Shown: piece by piece, positions 18,550-28,611 of the stretch
Layout of the letters: each line of letters begins with the position of its first letter
Position numbering within the stretch: position 1 is the first letter of the stretch
Position numbers and translations under genes: made by a program
The notes under the pieces: generated by a model
What the model was told of the DNA's origin: nothing
Seen by the model: only the letters and a program-made list of their open reading frames with translations
Database searches by the model: none
Origin: Vibrio penaeicida
Lineage (GTDB): Bacteria > Pseudomonadota > Gammaproteobacteria > Enterobacterales > Vibrionaceae
DNA length: 64,000 nt
NCBI RefSeq assembly: GCF_030689305.1
Contig: NZ_JAUYVM010000004.1
Coordinates: 1-64,000 of the forward strand
Direction: 5' to 3'

Positions 18550-18576
18550 ACCTTACATTTTTATATTGAAGTAACA

Positions 18577-18607
18577 AGCGCATGGGGATTCTCATGCGCT
18601 TTTTTAT
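18577..18607 (+). terminator. Terminator between the DUF3015-like and DUF4105 genes
   Basis: Stem AGCGCATG / CATGCGCT followed by TTTTTTAT. The T run ends directly before the first ATG of the DUF4105 frame at 18608, leaving no room for a ribosome site there. Confidence 0.85.
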
Positions 18608-18619
18608 ATGCGATATCCC

Positions 18620-20545
18620 ATGAATAAAATTATCTTAGTCAGCCTCGCCTCGACATGCTTTTCATTCTTTATTGCAACAAAAGGTATTGCGGCAACTAAA
18701 AGCATTGCTGCAACAAAAAGCGTCGCTGAAGAATACGCGACTGGACAAGTGCTACATTCTTCAACCATAGAAGCACTTGCGGTGTCACCTCGGTGGCAAA
18801 AGCTTCTTCATTTTAAAAACGGGTCAAGCCAAATTAAAAATGGTTCGTTTTTTCTTTCACCTGAAGGTGGCTATAACGCATTTGCTGAGTTGGTTGAAAC
18901 GATAAACGCCATTAAAAAGCCACAAGGTGAATACCCCGTCGATCTGCATCCACAATGTGTGTATCCAGCGCGTGTGCAGTGGCTAAAGGGGGAACTCGGC
19001 GACTCGCTCATATTGCCAGAGATAAATTGCCCAACCTATTCCGATTGGAAGCACATGAATAACGCCGAGTCGGTCAGTGTTATTTTTGTTTCAGGCTTTT
19101 TCGGTAATCCGGCATCGTTCTTTGGTCATTTGATGTTAAAGATGAATCAACCGTCTGGAAAGTCGGATGCAGACTCTCCTTTACTGGACATGAGCATTAA
19201 CTATGGAGCCGACGTCCCCGACGGCGATGGACCAATAAAATATATGGCTTATGGTTTATTGGGAGGATACGAAGCCTCTTACACCCAAGAAGACTATTAC
19301 ATCTACGACGCTAGCTATGCCGAGATTGAACAACGAGTTTTGTGGGAATATGAGTTAAACCTGACAGCCGAAGAAGTCGATTTGTTGCAAGATCATCTTT
19401 GGGAAATTGGACAAGCGAAGTTTACTTACTATTTTCTATCGTTTAACTGTGCATCTCAATTGGCGAACTTCATTAATGTTGTCGTTGATTCCCCATTATT
19501 AAATCAAAATCAACCTTGGGATATGCCGATCGATGTTTTTAAAAATATCGCGAAAACAAAGCATCATGGAGAAGACTTACTGCGCCAAGTAAAAAAAAGA
19601 GATTCAAAATACGACCGTTTGCATGCGAAGTACGTAGATTTGTCTTATACAGAAAAGGCAATAGCGAAGCGCTTAATTGATAACGTTCAATTTTTGAATA
19701 GCGACGAGTACATTGCGTTGAATAGCACGTCAAAATCCAAAATCTTAAGCACCCTCTATGATTACGTCGAGTTGGAAATGTCGCGAGCAAACGAGGTCGA
19801 AATCGATACTTACAAAGCGGTAAAGAGAAAGCTCATGCTTGCTAATTTGGAATTGGCGCCAGTCGAACTTAGCAAAATCAGGCAAGAGGGCTTGCCACCA
19901 CATCAAGCCCAAAATCCAATTTTAGGCAGCATTGCGTGGGTTCATCATCTGCAAAATGGCGGCGCTATGGAGTTTAGAACAAGAATTGGCTATTACGATT
20001 TTCTATCTATAGAAGCTTCTCGGTTTAAGGATTCTAACGCAACATTTTTAGACGCAAGAATTCGGACTGACGGCAATAAGGCTTGGTTGCACTCATTTGA
20101 CTTTTTGAACATTGCAGCGTTAAACATATTGGACGTTGATTTGTTTGAAGAGTCACGTTGGGCGTGGAATACACGCGTTACGGTTGAACAAGCGGATCTG
20201 AAGACACAAAACGATGAGAGGTTTCGCCTTTATTCGGGCTTCGGCTTTGCTACACGAACTTTTGGAGAAGCAGCAATGTACGCAATGCCTTCGATTAGAG
20301 TGGACGCGATTCAAGTCAACGATTCTTATGTCGGAATAGATTTGGGGCTTCTTTACACGGCAAACAGTCTCTGGAAGTCGCATTTGAAACTCACCCCATA
20401 TGCGAGCTCTAACTCAGAACATCCCACCTCCTTTAAGCTCAGTTGGGAAAACAGGTTTGGCGACAGTGCTACGTGGGACACCCGAGTCAAAATTGAACAC
20501 GACAAGCAAGCTGAAGTAACCTTATCGAGCAATTGGTATTTTTGA
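18620..20545 (+). CDS. DUF4105 protein with cysteine-hydrolase-like domain and likely outer-membrane barrel
   Basis: A 641-residue envelope protein. Signal peptide about 1-20, then three short tandem IAATK-type repeats. Residues about 110-300 carry the DUF4105 core: FFGHLMLKM with His170 and FLSFNCASQL with Cys277, resembling a permuted papain-like His/Cys pair. A charged helical segment follows (about 310-420). The last 200 residues alternate hydrophobic and polar residues and end in WYF, as outer-membrane beta-barrels do. No reaction is known to me. The start may be 18608 or 18620; neither has a Shine-Dalgarno. It likely works with the upstream secreted protein. Confidence 0.8.
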   Translation: MNKIILVSLASTCFSFFIATKGIAATKSIAATKSVAEEYATGQVLHSSTIEALAVSPRWQKLLHFKNGSSQIKNGSFFLSPEGGYNAFAELVETINAIKKPQGEYPVDLHPQCVYPARVQWLKGELGDSLILPEINCPTYSDWKHMNNAESVSVIFVSGFFGNPASFFGHLMLKMNQPSGKSDADSPLLDMSINYGADVPDGDGPIKYMAYGLLGGYEASYTQEDYYIYDASYAEIEQRVLWEYELNLTAEEVDLLQDHLWEIGQAKFTYYFLSFNCASQLANFINVVVDSPLLNQNQPWDMPIDVFKNIAKTKHHGEDLLRQVKKRDSKYDRLHAKYVDLSYTEKAIAKRLIDNVQFLNSDEYIALNSTSKSKILSTLYDYVELEMSRANEVEIDTYKAVKRKLMLANLELAPVELSKIRQEGLPPHQAQNPILGSIAWVHHLQNGGAMEFRTRIGYYDFLSIEASRFKDSNATFLDARIRTDGNKAWLHSFDFLNIAALNILDVDLFEESRWAWNTRVTVEQADLKTQNDERFRLYSGFGFATRTFGEAAMYAMPSIRVDAIQVNDSYVGIDLGLLYTANSLWKSHLKLTPYASSNSEHPTSFKLSWENRFGDSATWDTRVKIEHDKQAEVTLSSNWYF

Positions 20546-20880
20546 TGATTGCTTAGTGCGTTTGATTGATGGCTGTGAATTGAACCAAAACAGAAATCTC
20601 AAGACCAAAAGTGAGAATCATTTTCATGTAAAGTGATCTGCTTCTCACTTATGAGCTGTTTATAAAATAAAAATTTTGTTTGATATTTCATATTAAATCG
20701 ATTGCATTTTGATTGTGTGATTGTACCTCTTCTATTTTTTTCCTTCTTATTCAGTTGTTTCTAAATAAAACCGTCATAAAACGCATAAGTTAAAAGTGTG
20801 ATTTTCGCCGAACTTTGAGTTCTATACTTTTTTCTTATCGCAAGGTTTCTTATCCCCAAACAAACTAGGGAAGAATAATA
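20546..20880. other. Intergenic region before the chemoreceptor
   Basis: 335 bases, AT-rich. It holds a Fur-like site at 20612-20626 inside a larger inverted repeat (AAGTGAGAA at 20609-20617 and TTCTCACTT at 20642-20650). I see no ORF. Confidence 0.3.
20612..20626. promoter_or_regulatory. Fur-like box
   Basis: TGAGAATCATTTTCA matches the 7-1-7 Fur motif TGATAATNATTATCA at all but two fixed positions. It lies 254 bases before the chemoreceptor start, which is far for a promoter operator. Confidence 0.35.
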
Positions 20881-23800
20881 ATGGAAAATACCACGAGATC
20901 TTTGCAGTTGTTGAAGACGCTCAAAGCCAAGCTCATTGCGGCATTTACCGCCGTTTTGCTGACTTTGGCTATCATTGGGCTTACTTCGTACTTGGCTTTA
21001 ACAACAGCGTCAGATGGCTTTAAGAATTACCGCGAGTTGGCAAGAGACAGTAACCTTGCCGGCATTCTTCAATCGAACATGTTGATGGTAAGAATGAACG
21101 TAAAAGACTTCTTACTCACAGGCAGCCAGAAGGATATAGACCAATACAACGATTATTTTCAAGAGGTTGAAAGCCTTTTAAACGTTGCCGACAAAGAGAT
21201 CAACAAGCCTGAAAGGGCTGCAATGGTCAAAGAGCTTAACAAAGAAATCCATAGCTACAACGAAACATTTGATGTGATAAAGCGTTATCGTGTTGAACGT
21301 AATGAGCTCGTCAATGACGTATTGAATGTTCGTGGACCAAAAATGGAGAAGAATCTTACTGCATTGATGCTAAGTGCATCAGAGAATGCCAACTCGGAAC
21401 TTGCGTATCGTACTGGCTTAGCGATGCGTAACTTATTGCTCGCACGTTTGTATGTGATCAAGTATCTCGAAAGTAACGAAACGTCGGCTGCTGAAAGGGT
21501 AAGATTTGAGTTCAACAACTTTGACAAAGAAATTCAAGAACTCCGTACTCTGATTGATTCGTCTTCCGATCTCGCTTTGGTATCTGAAACATCGGCAATG
21601 GAAAAAGAGTACATGAACGCTTTTGAAAGCGTCGTGGGTATCATTGTTGACCGCAATGACAAAGTGACCAATACACTCGATGTGATTGGTCCTCAGTTTG
21701 CTGCATTGGTAGAAGACTTAAAACTGTCAGTGAAGAACGACCAGGATCAACTTGGACCAGAACTCAAAGCTAAAAATGAAAACGCAGTCAACACTATCGT
21801 GATTGTATTTGTTGTCGCGCTTCTAGTGAGTGTTGGGATTGTGTTCGTCCTAACGAAAGTCGTTATGCGTCAACTGGGTAAAGACCCGAGTGAACTCGCC
21901 CAAATAGCAAACGCCATTTCTCGCGGCGAACTGGACGAGAAATACGATGAGCGTGAACCTGAAGGTGTCTTTTTATCTATGCTAAAAATGCGTGATAACT
22001 TGCGTATAGGCAGAGAAAAAGAGAAAGAAGAACGCAGAATAGCGGGCACGAATGCGCGCATTAAAAACGCTTTAGACAACGCCAGTTCCAACGTAATGAT
22101 TGCCGATCGTAACTATAACGTTATCTACATGAATGACTCTATCTTGAGCATGATGAAAGAGGCGGAATCGGATATCCAGAAAGACATTTCAGGATTTGAT
22201 CATCAATCGCTGATGGGGAATCCCATCGATAAACAACTCAAATACTTCGCTGAGAAAAAAACAACCTTCGATCATTTAACTCAAACTTTCACAGACGAAT
22301 TGGAAATTGGAGGACGAACATTTGCATTGGTTGCAAGCCCGGTCATTGTTGATAATCAAAGAGTCGGAACAGTTGTAGAGTGGGATGACCGTACTGAATA
22401 CCTCGCACAGGAGCATGAGAAAGCCCGCGTGGCCTCAGAAAATGCTCGCGTGAAGTACGCCCTAGATGGTTCGTCGGGCAAAGTGATGATTGTAGACACA
22501 AATTACGATGTCATTTATATGAATGATGCCGTTAAGTCGATGATGGAGAGTGCATCGAGAGATATCCGAAACGATGTAAGAGACTTCGATGTGAAGGGAA
22601 TAAGCGGTCAGAAAATCGATAAGTACTTCCGTGCTTTCACCGAACATCTGCCGCGACTAGACAAGCTCTCTAGTACGTTTGAACACGAAACCATTGTTGG
22701 CGGTCATACGTTCGCTATTGTTGCAAACCCTGTTTCGGTCAACGGAGCACGGGTAGGTACCGTTGTAGAGTGGGATGATCGTACAGATTGGTTAGCGGAA
22801 GAACGTGAAAAAGCACGAGTTGCATCAGAAAATGCTCGGGTTAAATATGCTCTAGATAGTGTTTCTGGCAACGTGATGATTGCGGATCCCGAGCTTAAAG
22901 TCATTTATGCCAACAAAGCACTCGAAGAAATGATGCGTATGGCGGAGCCAGATATTAGGCAGCAAATACCAGATTTTAAACTGGACGGTTTGCATGGAAT
23001 TGATGTTGCCAAGTTCTTCAAGAATCCAATTCAGCAACGTGGCACGTTGAGCCAACTTAAAAACACCAATCGATCTATAGAAGATATTGGCAACCGCGTT
23101 TTTGCCCTTACTTCAAACCCTATTGAAGTAGACGGTAAGCGCATCGGTACGGTTGTCGAGTGGGTCGATAGGACCGCGGAAGTGAATATTGAAAAAGAAA
23201 TCGATGAAATCGTGATGGCGGCATCTAACGGTGATTTGAGCAAGAAAATCAACTTAGATGGCAAAGAAGGGTTCTTTGGTAACTTGAGCATGGGGCTTAA
23301 CGACCTAGTGAGTACGGTCGAAGTTGCGATGAATGATGTAATGAATACCTTAGGAGCCATGGCTAAAGGGGATTTAACGTCACGCATCACCAACGACTAT
23401 CAAGGCAGCTTTGGTAAGCTAAAAGAAGATACGAATGCCACGGCAGAAAAGCTGACAGAGGTGATCAGCAGTATTCGAACCTCGGCCAATTCGGTCTCTC
23501 AAGGCGCGAACGAAATCGCTCAAGGCAATACCGACTTAAGCCAGCGCACAGAGGCTCAAGCATCTAACCTTGAAGAAACATCAGCCAGCATGGAGCAAAT
23601 GACGGGTACAGTGAAACAAAGCTCGGAACGCGCGGAAAATGCTAATGAGCTCTCGAAAGAAGCTGAATTGCAAGCTGAGAAAGGTGGCAAGGTTGTCGAC
23701 CAAGCTGTCGCGGCGATGAAAGAGATCAATAGCTCCAGTAAAGAGATTTCTGAAATCATTGGTGTCATCGATGAAATTGCTTTCCAAACTAACCTATTAG

Positions 23801-24285
23801 CTTTGAATGCAGCTGTCGAAGCCGCACGGGCCGGTGAACAAGGAAGAGGCTTCGCAGTGGTTGCTGGTGAAGTTCGCAATCTTGCACAACGCTCCTCGCA
23901 AGCCGCGAAAGAAATTAAAGATCTGATACGCGATAGCCAAACCAAGGTAGAAGAGGGTACCGAACTCGTGAATCAATCAGGTGAAACGCTGCAAGAAATC
24001 GTGGATTCCGTGTCTAAGGTGAGCGCTATGATGCAAGAAATCACCGACTCTGCGAGAGAGCAAAGTGAAGGGATTGGGCAAGTGAATACTGCGATTGTTC
24101 AGATGGATCAAATGACTCAGCAAAATGCAGCATTGGTAGAGGAGGCTTCTGCTGCTGGGGAATCGATGGCGCAGCAAGCCAGTAATATGAATAAGACAAT
24201 GGATTTCTTTAGACTCAGTGGCGGTCAAAACTCTCAACTCACCCCTAGTAGAGACATCCAGGCGAAAATTCTAAAGCTCGGATAA
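20881..24285 (+). CDS. Methyl-accepting chemotaxis protein with HBM-like sensor and three PAS repeats
   Basis: A 1134-residue chemoreceptor. TM1 about 14-36, an all-helical periplasmic domain of about 260 residues resembling the HBM type, TM2 about 300-322. Then three PAS repeats of about 120 residues, each opening with a KxALDxxSxxVMIxD motif and closing with GTVVEWxDRT, a HAMP-like region about 775-850, and the signalling hairpin with the conserved tip [20 protein letters not shown]. There is no NWETF-type tail for CheR tethering. The repeats suggest recent internal duplication. Ligand unknown. It has its own promoter region and a terminator. Confidence 0.93.
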   Translation: MENTTRSLQLLKTLKAKLIAAFTAVLLTLAIIGLTSYLALTTASDGFKNYRELARDSNLAGILQSNMLMVRMNVKDFLLTGSQKDIDQYNDYFQEVESLLNVADKEINKPERAAMVKELNKEIHSYNETFDVIKRYRVERNELVNDVLNVRGPKMEKNLTALMLSASENANSELAYRTGLAMRNLLLARLYVIKYLESNETSAAERVRFEFNNFDKEIQELRTLIDSSSDLALVSETSAMEKEYMNAFESVVGIIVDRNDKVTNTLDVIGPQFAALVEDLKLSVKNDQDQLGPELKAKNENAVNTIVIVFVVALLVSVGIVFVLTKVVMRQLGKDPSELAQIANAISRGELDEKYDEREPEGVFLSMLKMRDNLRIGREKEKEERRIAGTNARIKNALDNASSNVMIADRNYNVIYMNDSILSMMKEAESDIQKDISGFDHQSLMGNPIDKQLKYFAEKKTTFDHLTQTFTDELEIGGRTFALVASPVIVDNQRVGTVVEWDDRTEYLAQEHEKARVASENARVKYALDGSSGKVMIVDTNYDVIYMNDAVKSMMESASRDIRNDVRDFDVKGISGQKIDKYFRAFTEHLPRLDKLSSTFEHETIVGGHTFAIVANPVSVNGARVGTVVEWDDRTDWLAEEREKARVASENARVKYALDSVSGNVMIADPELKVIYANKALEEMMRMAEPDIRQQIPDFKLDGLHGIDVAKFFKNPIQQRGTLSQLKNTNRSIEDIGNRVFALTSNPIEVDGKRIGTVVEWVDRTAEVNIEKEIDEIVMAASNGDLSKKINLDGKEGFFGNLSMGLNDLVSTVEVAMNDVMNTLGAMAKGDLTSRITNDYQGSFGKLKEDTNATAEKLTEVISSIRTSANSVSQGANEIAQGNTDLSQRTEAQASNLEETSASMEQMTGTVKQSSERAENANELSKEAELQAEKGGKVVDQAVAAMKEINSSSKEISEIIGVIDEIAFQTNLLALNAAVEAARAGEQGRGFAVVAGEVRNLAQRSSQAAKEIKDLIRDSQTKVEEGTELVNQSGETLQEIVDSVSKVSAMMQEITDSAREQSEGIGQVNTAIVQMDQMTQQNAALVEEASAAGESMAQQASNMNKTMDFFRLSGGQNSQLTPSRDIQAKILKLG
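22060..23175 (+). repeat. Three tandem PAS-coding repeats
   Basis: Three consecutive units of about 370 bp within the chemoreceptor gene. They share the protein framework from the LD-Asn/Ser-Ser core to GTVVEW. The first two copies share the VIYMND motif; the third is more diverged. Confidence 0.75.
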
Positions 24286-24324
24286 CTCGAAATAAAATTG
24301 GTTATTCAAGAAAAAATGAAACTA

Positions 24325-24353
24325 AAACCTCCAACTATGTTGGAGGTTTTTTA
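24325..24353 (+). terminator. Terminator after the chemoreceptor
   Basis: Stem AAACCTCCAAC with loop TATG and GTTGGAGGTTT, then a T run, 40 bases after the stop. Confidence 0.9.
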
Positions 24354-24467
24354 TTAAGGGGAATAATCTAGAAAATTGCTGAAATTTTGTTCATTGAGGT
24401 TCCCTGAGTTTAAGTGTAGATTTACTCAATAAGGATTAAGACAACCATATTTCAGGGAAGGAATTCG

Positions 24468-25754
24468 ATGCCAGAGAAAGGTACAGAGCACATCGTGATC
24501 ATTGGCGCAGGCGTTATTGGCCTTACATCTGCGTATGAGCTGCTAAAGCGTGGGTATAAAGTTACGGTGTTGGAGAAAGAGAGCACCGTCGCGATGGGAA
24601 CAAGCCATGCAAACGGTGCTCAGCTAAGCTACACCTTTGTGGATGCGATGGCATCTCTTAACTTGATTAAGAAAATTCCCTCTGTAATTGCAGGACAAGA
24701 TCCCGCACTTAAATTTCAATGGCAGTCGTCGATTAAACTCAATGTGTGGGGTGCGAGGTTCCTCTACAACGGCTTGCCATTTAATGAGGAGAAGAATAGC
24801 GAAAACCTATTTCGTTTATCCCTATATTCAAAAAAAGCGATGGATCGTATTCAGAGCGAGACAGGCGTTGAGTTTGATTTCAGACCTTGTGGAAAATTGG
24901 TTGTGTATGAAAGCCAAGCGGCATTAGATAGCGCCAAAGAAAGCGTTGAAAGAAAAGCAAGTTGGGGTTACCAACAACGCATGTTAAGCGCGTCAGAGTG
25001 TGTGAACAAAGAGCCTGCTTTAAAAGCCATCAGTGCGAAGTTAGCTGGGGGGCTTTACTCCGATATTGATGATATTGGAGACGCAGAACGTTTCTGTTAC
25101 TCAATGCTTAATTACTTAAACGAACATGAAAATTTTTCGATTAACCTTGGCTGTGAAGTCACAGGGTTAGATGTTGAACAGGACACTATCACTACAGTAA
25201 ACACAACTTTAGGTGACATGAGTGTAGACAAAGTTGTGATGGCGGCTGGTCATGCATCGGATGCGCTGTTAAAACCGTTAGGTGTTTCATTATCTATCTA
25301 TCCGGTAAAAGGTTATAGCTTAACTTTTCCGGCGATCGAAACGTCTCCGAATGTCAGTATTACTGACATCAGCAACAAGTTTGTACTTGGTCGTATTGGC
25401 AACAAAGTACGAGTGGCGGGGTTTGCTGATTTTGTTCAGAGCTCACCCCAAAATACCCTTGATCGAGTAGAAGAGCTGTTGCAGGTTTGCAGAACAAGAT
25501 TCCCTGATGTTGCTGATTACGACACGATACTGGAAAAATGGGAAGGAAGCCGACCGTGTACACCATCGAGTATGCCTATTATTGATAGAGTTGGAGCAAG
25601 TAATCTGTTCGCGAATACTGGGCACGGAATGTATGGATGGACGCTAGCCGCAGGTTCTGCGTGTTTACTTGCCGATCGAATATCCGAGGGTACACTTTGG
25701 CAACAATATGGTGGCACGTCTTGTCAGGAACATTCTATTTTTAATCGCAAGTGA
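24468..25754 (+). CDS. D-amino-acid dehydrogenase-like FAD oxidoreductase (DadA family)
   Basis: A 428-residue DAO-family flavoprotein. The N-terminal dinucleotide motif GAGVIGLTSAYELLKRG binds FAD. SHANGAQLSY after the first strand and the C-terminal GHGMYGWTLAAGSA segment are typical of DadA, which oxidises D-amino acids to keto acids and passes electrons to quinones. GGAAGG lies 6 bases before the ATG. There is no adjacent alanine racemase, so the substrate need not be D-alanine. It is a single-gene unit ending in a long shared hairpin. Confidence 0.88.
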   Translation: MPEKGTEHIVIIGAGVIGLTSAYELLKRGYKVTVLEKESTVAMGTSHANGAQLSYTFVDAMASLNLIKKIPSVIAGQDPALKFQWQSSIKLNVWGARFLYNGLPFNEEKNSENLFRLSLYSKKAMDRIQSETGVEFDFRPCGKLVVYESQAALDSAKESVERKASWGYQQRMLSASECVNKEPALKAISAKLAGGLYSDIDDIGDAERFCYSMLNYLNEHENFSINLGCEVTGLDVEQDTITTVNTTLGDMSVDKVVMAAGHASDALLKPLGVSLSIYPVKGYSLTFPAIETSPNVSITDISNKFVLGRIGNKVRVAGFADFVQSSPQNTLDRVEELLQVCRTRFPDVADYDTILEKWEGSRPCTPSSMPIIDRVGASNLFANTGHGMYGWTLAAGSACLLADRISEGTLWQQYGGTSCQEHSIFNRK

Positions 25755-25758
25755 CAGC

Positions 25759-25806
25759 CCAGTTCTAATTTTATATCGGTGCCATGTGACGCCGATATAA
25801 AACTGG
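25759..25806. terminator. Long hairpin between convergent genes
   Basis: CCAGTT, then TTTTATATCGG, a 12-nt loop, CCGATATAAAA and CTGG form a long interrupted stem. It starts 4 bases after the DadA-like stop and ends 14 before the stop of the convergent gene. Probably a bidirectional terminator. Confidence 0.7.
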
Positions 25807-25819
25807 AAATCAACATGCC

Positions 25820-26452
25820 CTAATATTCTGCCTTCCATATTGGTACGCTTAAGTATTCCCCCAAACGCATTGCTGCTTCGTCAATGACTTTATTGTTCGC
25901 ATGATCCATCACATTAACTCGCTCGCCATTGCGAAAAATCAGGTTGAGCTCAAAGCTTGTATATTTTATCTCGCCTCCCATTAGCTCTCTAACAAGTTGA
26001 ATCGCGTGGATATCTTTAAGGTTTCCCTGTTCTGTCAATGCGACTTGGTCGTAAATGTCCTGCTTGAATCCGAAATAATACAAACCACAGCTTTTGTCGA
26101 AAACAACCTTTCGATTCCTTGTAAGTGTTCTGATACCAAATGCGCTAAACATTACCCCCCAACCGAGAAAGAATGTACTAACCATGGTGTCACTGTCAGA
26201 GCCCATTGAGGCTAAAGCGCAAACAATAGCAAACACACCTGGGACAGCAAAAACTAAGCCGCGAAGTGTTGCTGTTAGTGAACGAGATATGACGATTTTG
26301 TCAGGCTTATCGAACAGAGCCTGAGATTTGTATCGTGTACCTCCAGGGACTAAAGGATCCCAACTAATTTTAGATGCAATAGGATCATTGGTATCCGCGA
26401 GCCTGACTTTTACTTTATTTAGTCTAATTTTATTTATCTTACCCATCTTCAT
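25820..26452 (-). CDS. Hypothetical membrane protein
   Basis: About 210 residues. Two hydrophobic segments near residues 70-90 and 97-113 form a membrane hairpin; the rest is polar, and the C-terminal half reads like a small soluble fold. I recognise no family. The start is uncertain: ATG codons at 26452 and 26446 and an upstream TTG at 26473 are in frame, none with a clear ribosome site. It is convergent with the DadA-like gene. No function is proposed. Confidence 0.6.
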   Translation of the reverse strand: MKMGKINKIRLNKVKVRLADTNDPIASKISWDPLVPGGTRYKSQALFDKPDKIVISRSLTATLRGLVFAVPGVFAIVCALASMGSDSDTMVSTFFLGWGVMFSAFGIRTLTRNRKVVFDKSCGLYYFGFKQDIYDQVALTEQGNLKDIHAIQLVRELMGGEIKYTSFELNLIFRNGERVNVMDHANNKVIDEAAMRLGEYLSVPIWKAEY

Positions 26453-26632
26453 CTCATTTAAATTCAATAACAAAAACAGCCAGTTAATGGTTAACGTTTT
26501 AGACGGACATATTGTGTCATATGCAAAAAGGGTGTTATGAACTAAAAATGCTAAGTGCTACGAATTATTACCAAAAATTGATGCTTTCGAAGACGTGGGT
26601 GTAGGCCTAGACCTAGGTCGATAGACGTGATG

Positions 26633-27010
26633 CTAGTTCGATTTCAATCTCAAGTGACGATTAGACAAATTGGATTTCGGTAAATCGGGTACTTCACGCT
26701 TTTCATGGATTAGATGCCGAATAGCTAATATAGGGTGATGAAGTAGCATTCTGGGACCAGAATATCGCATAATGACTCTCATCTTTTCCTTGTGTTCCGG
26801 TTTGTAGCAGTGGATTGGGCAGCGATTACACGTTGGCTTATTTTTACCATAGGGGCAACGGTCCAAACGTGTTTCAGCGTAACTTTCTAATGATTGACAG
26901 TCTGTGCAGGAAGGAGAGTGATGTGCCTTGCAATAGATCTCGATCATTGCAGATACCGTTTTAAATTCTGTTTTCAGTTTTCCGCGCAAAATGTCGCCGC
27001 TACTTTTCAT
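26633..27010 (-). CDS. YgbA-family cysteine-rich protein (nitrous oxide-stimulated promoter family)
   Basis: A 125-residue soluble protein with a cysteine array typical of the YgbA_NO family: YCKAHH, CTDCQSL, RCPYGKNKPTCNRCPIHCY and MRYSGPRM. The cysteines could bind an iron-sulfur cluster or zinc. In E. coli ygbA belongs to the NsrR nitric-oxide regulon. A single NsrR-like half-site AAGATGC occurs about 175 bases upstream on the coding strand, which is weak. I chose the ATG at 27010 over a GTG at 27022. A role in nitrosative stress is inferred from the family only. Confidence 0.8.
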   Translation of the reverse strand: MKSSGDILRGKLKTEFKTVSAMIEIYCKAHHSPSCTDCQSLESYAETRLDRCPYGKNKPTCNRCPIHCYKPEHKEKMRVIMRYSGPRMLLHHPILAIRHLIHEKREVPDLPKSNLSNRHLRLKSN

Positions 27011-27182
27011 TGTTTTTCTCACATAGACTTTAACGCCTATAGGATATTACTTAGAAACGAAGACGCTCTTGATATTCTTCAATTGTCTCAGTGATTATTG
27101 AATTAGAACCACTAGACCTTCAAATCGGTGCTTTGCCTGAAAACCAAGCCCAAGATCTATACATAAGAAGTCGCTGAACCTA

Positions 27183-27209
27183 GCATCTTGAGGTAGCTTG
27201 AGTATATAC
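27183..27209 (+). repeat. Dispersed intergenic repeat, copy A
   Basis: Opens GCATCTTGAGGTAGCTTGAG and ends TATATAC, 30 bases before the gene at 27240. One of five degenerate copies of a roughly 24-bp motif in this window. Confidence 0.55.
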
Positions 27210-27239
27210 TCTGCCTGTTTTTAATTGGCTGGATCAACA

Positions 27240-27512
27240 ATGAGCAACGAACAAGAAGCAATAATGACGGACGAGCACCTTCGCGAAGTAGTAGAAAATC
27301 AAATAGCCGATGGTGATCCGATCAAAGTAAAAGAGACGTTAATGCGCCTTATGATGACGGGTAATTCTCGTGAAGACGCCATTGATATGATTGCGTGTGC
27401 GTTAATGTTAGAAGTATTTGGTGTTGTGAAAAATGAAGAACCTTTTAATTTGAAAAGGTACAAAGAACACTTAGACGAGTTGCCAGAAATGAGTTGGCTA
27501 GACGAAGACTAA
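27240..27512 (+). CDS. Small hypothetical cytosolic protein
   Basis: A 90-residue acidic, helical protein with no signal peptide. The middle reads LMRLMMTGNSREDAIDMIACAL, then FNLKRYKEHLDELPEM, a pattern seen in small conserved proteins of unknown function. The ATG at 27240 has GGA six bases upstream; the in-frame TTG at 27225 is less likely. It stands alone. No function proposed. Confidence 0.7.
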   Translation: MSNEQEAIMTDEHLREVVENQIADGDPIKVKETLMRLMMTGNSREDAIDMIACALMLEVFGVVKNEEPFNLKRYKEHLDELPEMSWLDED

Positions 27513-27546
27513 AACCGATTAAGCCCGACAAAGCCGATACGCGTGA

Positions 27547-28233
27547 CTAGTCCGGTGGCGCGTATTGGGCAATGTAATGCTTAAGCGATTTCGTATCACT
27601 TGTCGCAAATTGAGTCTCCAGAACTTCCAGTGCAATGACTCTGTCTACACGGAAGTTACGATAAGCATTTCGCAATTCACACCAAGCAATCAGTGTCCAA
27701 ACTTTACCCCAAAATATTTGCCCTAAAGGCTGGATAAGCCTCTCTGAAACATCACCGCTTTCCGCTTGATACTTCATTTTTACTATCTGTTGATTTTTAG
27801 TCGCATTACGCAGCATTTGGCTTCGCGCAGCGGTGTCTGACTGGATATGATAATCAGGCACGATAAGAGGAAACTCTTCAACTTGCCGTTTAAGGCTATC
27901 CGGAAGAACCGACATGATTTTACGAGACGCAGACCGGCTGGCGTCAGCAAGCTCTTTGTCGGACCATGCTCTTACCATTCTCATTCCGAGCTCAAGTGCC
28001 ATCATTTCTTGTTCACTAAACATAAGCGGCGGAAGGTGAGAGCCGGATTTAAGCATATATCCAACTCCCGCCTCTCCTTCAATTGGGACGCCAGACAAAA
28101 TGAGTGATTGAATATCTCGATAGATAGTCCGTTCACTGACCTCCATTGTCTCAGCGAGGTATTTTGCTGTGACAGCGTAACGCTTTGAGCGTAATAAAGT
28201 CAGTAGTTCGAACAGCCTTTCAGATTTACTCAT
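27547..28233 (-). CDS. YafY-type WYL-domain transcriptional regulator
   Basis: A 228-residue regulator. Residues about 1-60 form an HTH_11 domain (LLRSKRYAVTAKYLAETMEV, then SERTIYRDIQSLI). Residues about 135-210 form a WYL-type effector domain with an arginine-rich end (NFRVDRV). It follows the small monooxygenase-like gene in the same direction, with 63 bases between, and probably controls it. The effector is unknown. Confidence 0.88.
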   Translation of the reverse strand: MSKSERLFELLTLLRSKRYAVTAKYLAETMEVSERTIYRDIQSLILSGVPIEGEAGVGYMLKSGSHLPPLMFSEQEMMALELGMRMVRAWSDKELADASRSASRKIMSVLPDSLKRQVEEFPLIVPDYHIQSDTAARSQMLRNATKNQQIVKMKYQAESGDVSERLIQPLGQIFWGKVWTLIAWCELRNAYRNFRVDRVIALEVLETQFATSDTKSLKHYIAQYAPPD

Positions 28234-28296
28234 GTATCTATTGCATCCTTACAAGTAGGAAAATATTAAGTTTGATAACTATCCAGTTTGATTACA

Positions 28297-28611
28297 TTAC
28301 ATCGTACAGCCAGTATCTGACTTGATGATTTGATGCTGCATATCTACTGACTCCATTTCGATTTTAGAGGCGTAATCTTGCGTTTCAGGTGCAGTCATAA
28401 ATTCTTTTGATGCAGCTTTCGCTTTTTCCATGTCTTGCCAATACACCGTGTCTGTCCATGTTTCTTTTTGCTGATTGTAGCTCAACGAGCGATACAAAAA
28501 ACCTTCTGAGCGCTTTAAAAAGCCAGTGATTTGATCTGATGCTTCAAGCAGTTGCGATTCGGTGACGCCATCCAATACCTTGTAATTCACTATTTCGATA
28601 ACTTGTTCCAT
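28297..28611 (-). CDS. Antibiotic-biosynthesis-monooxygenase-like (ABM) small protein
   Basis: About 104 residues with a dimeric alpha-beta barrel pattern: EIVNYKVLDGV, then a helix, then FLYRSLSYNQ and DTVYWQDMEKAKAA. I start at the ATG at 28611, which has AAGGA 8 bases upstream; the frame is open to 28644. ABM folds serve as small oxygenases or heme-binding proteins, and the reaction here cannot be read from sequence. It lies upstream of and codirectional with the WYL regulator. Confidence 0.75.
   Translation of the reverse strand: MEQVIEIVNYKVLDGVTESQLLEASDQITGFLKRSEGFLYRSLSYNQQKETWTDTVYWQDMEKAKAASKEFMTAPETQDYASKIEMESVDMQHQIIKSDTGCTM

Noticed and set aside
27010..27240. NsrR operator for the YgbA-like gene
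   Set aside because: Only one half-site-like AAGATGC is present about 175 bases upstream; no full inverted repeat, and it overlaps the dispersed repeat.
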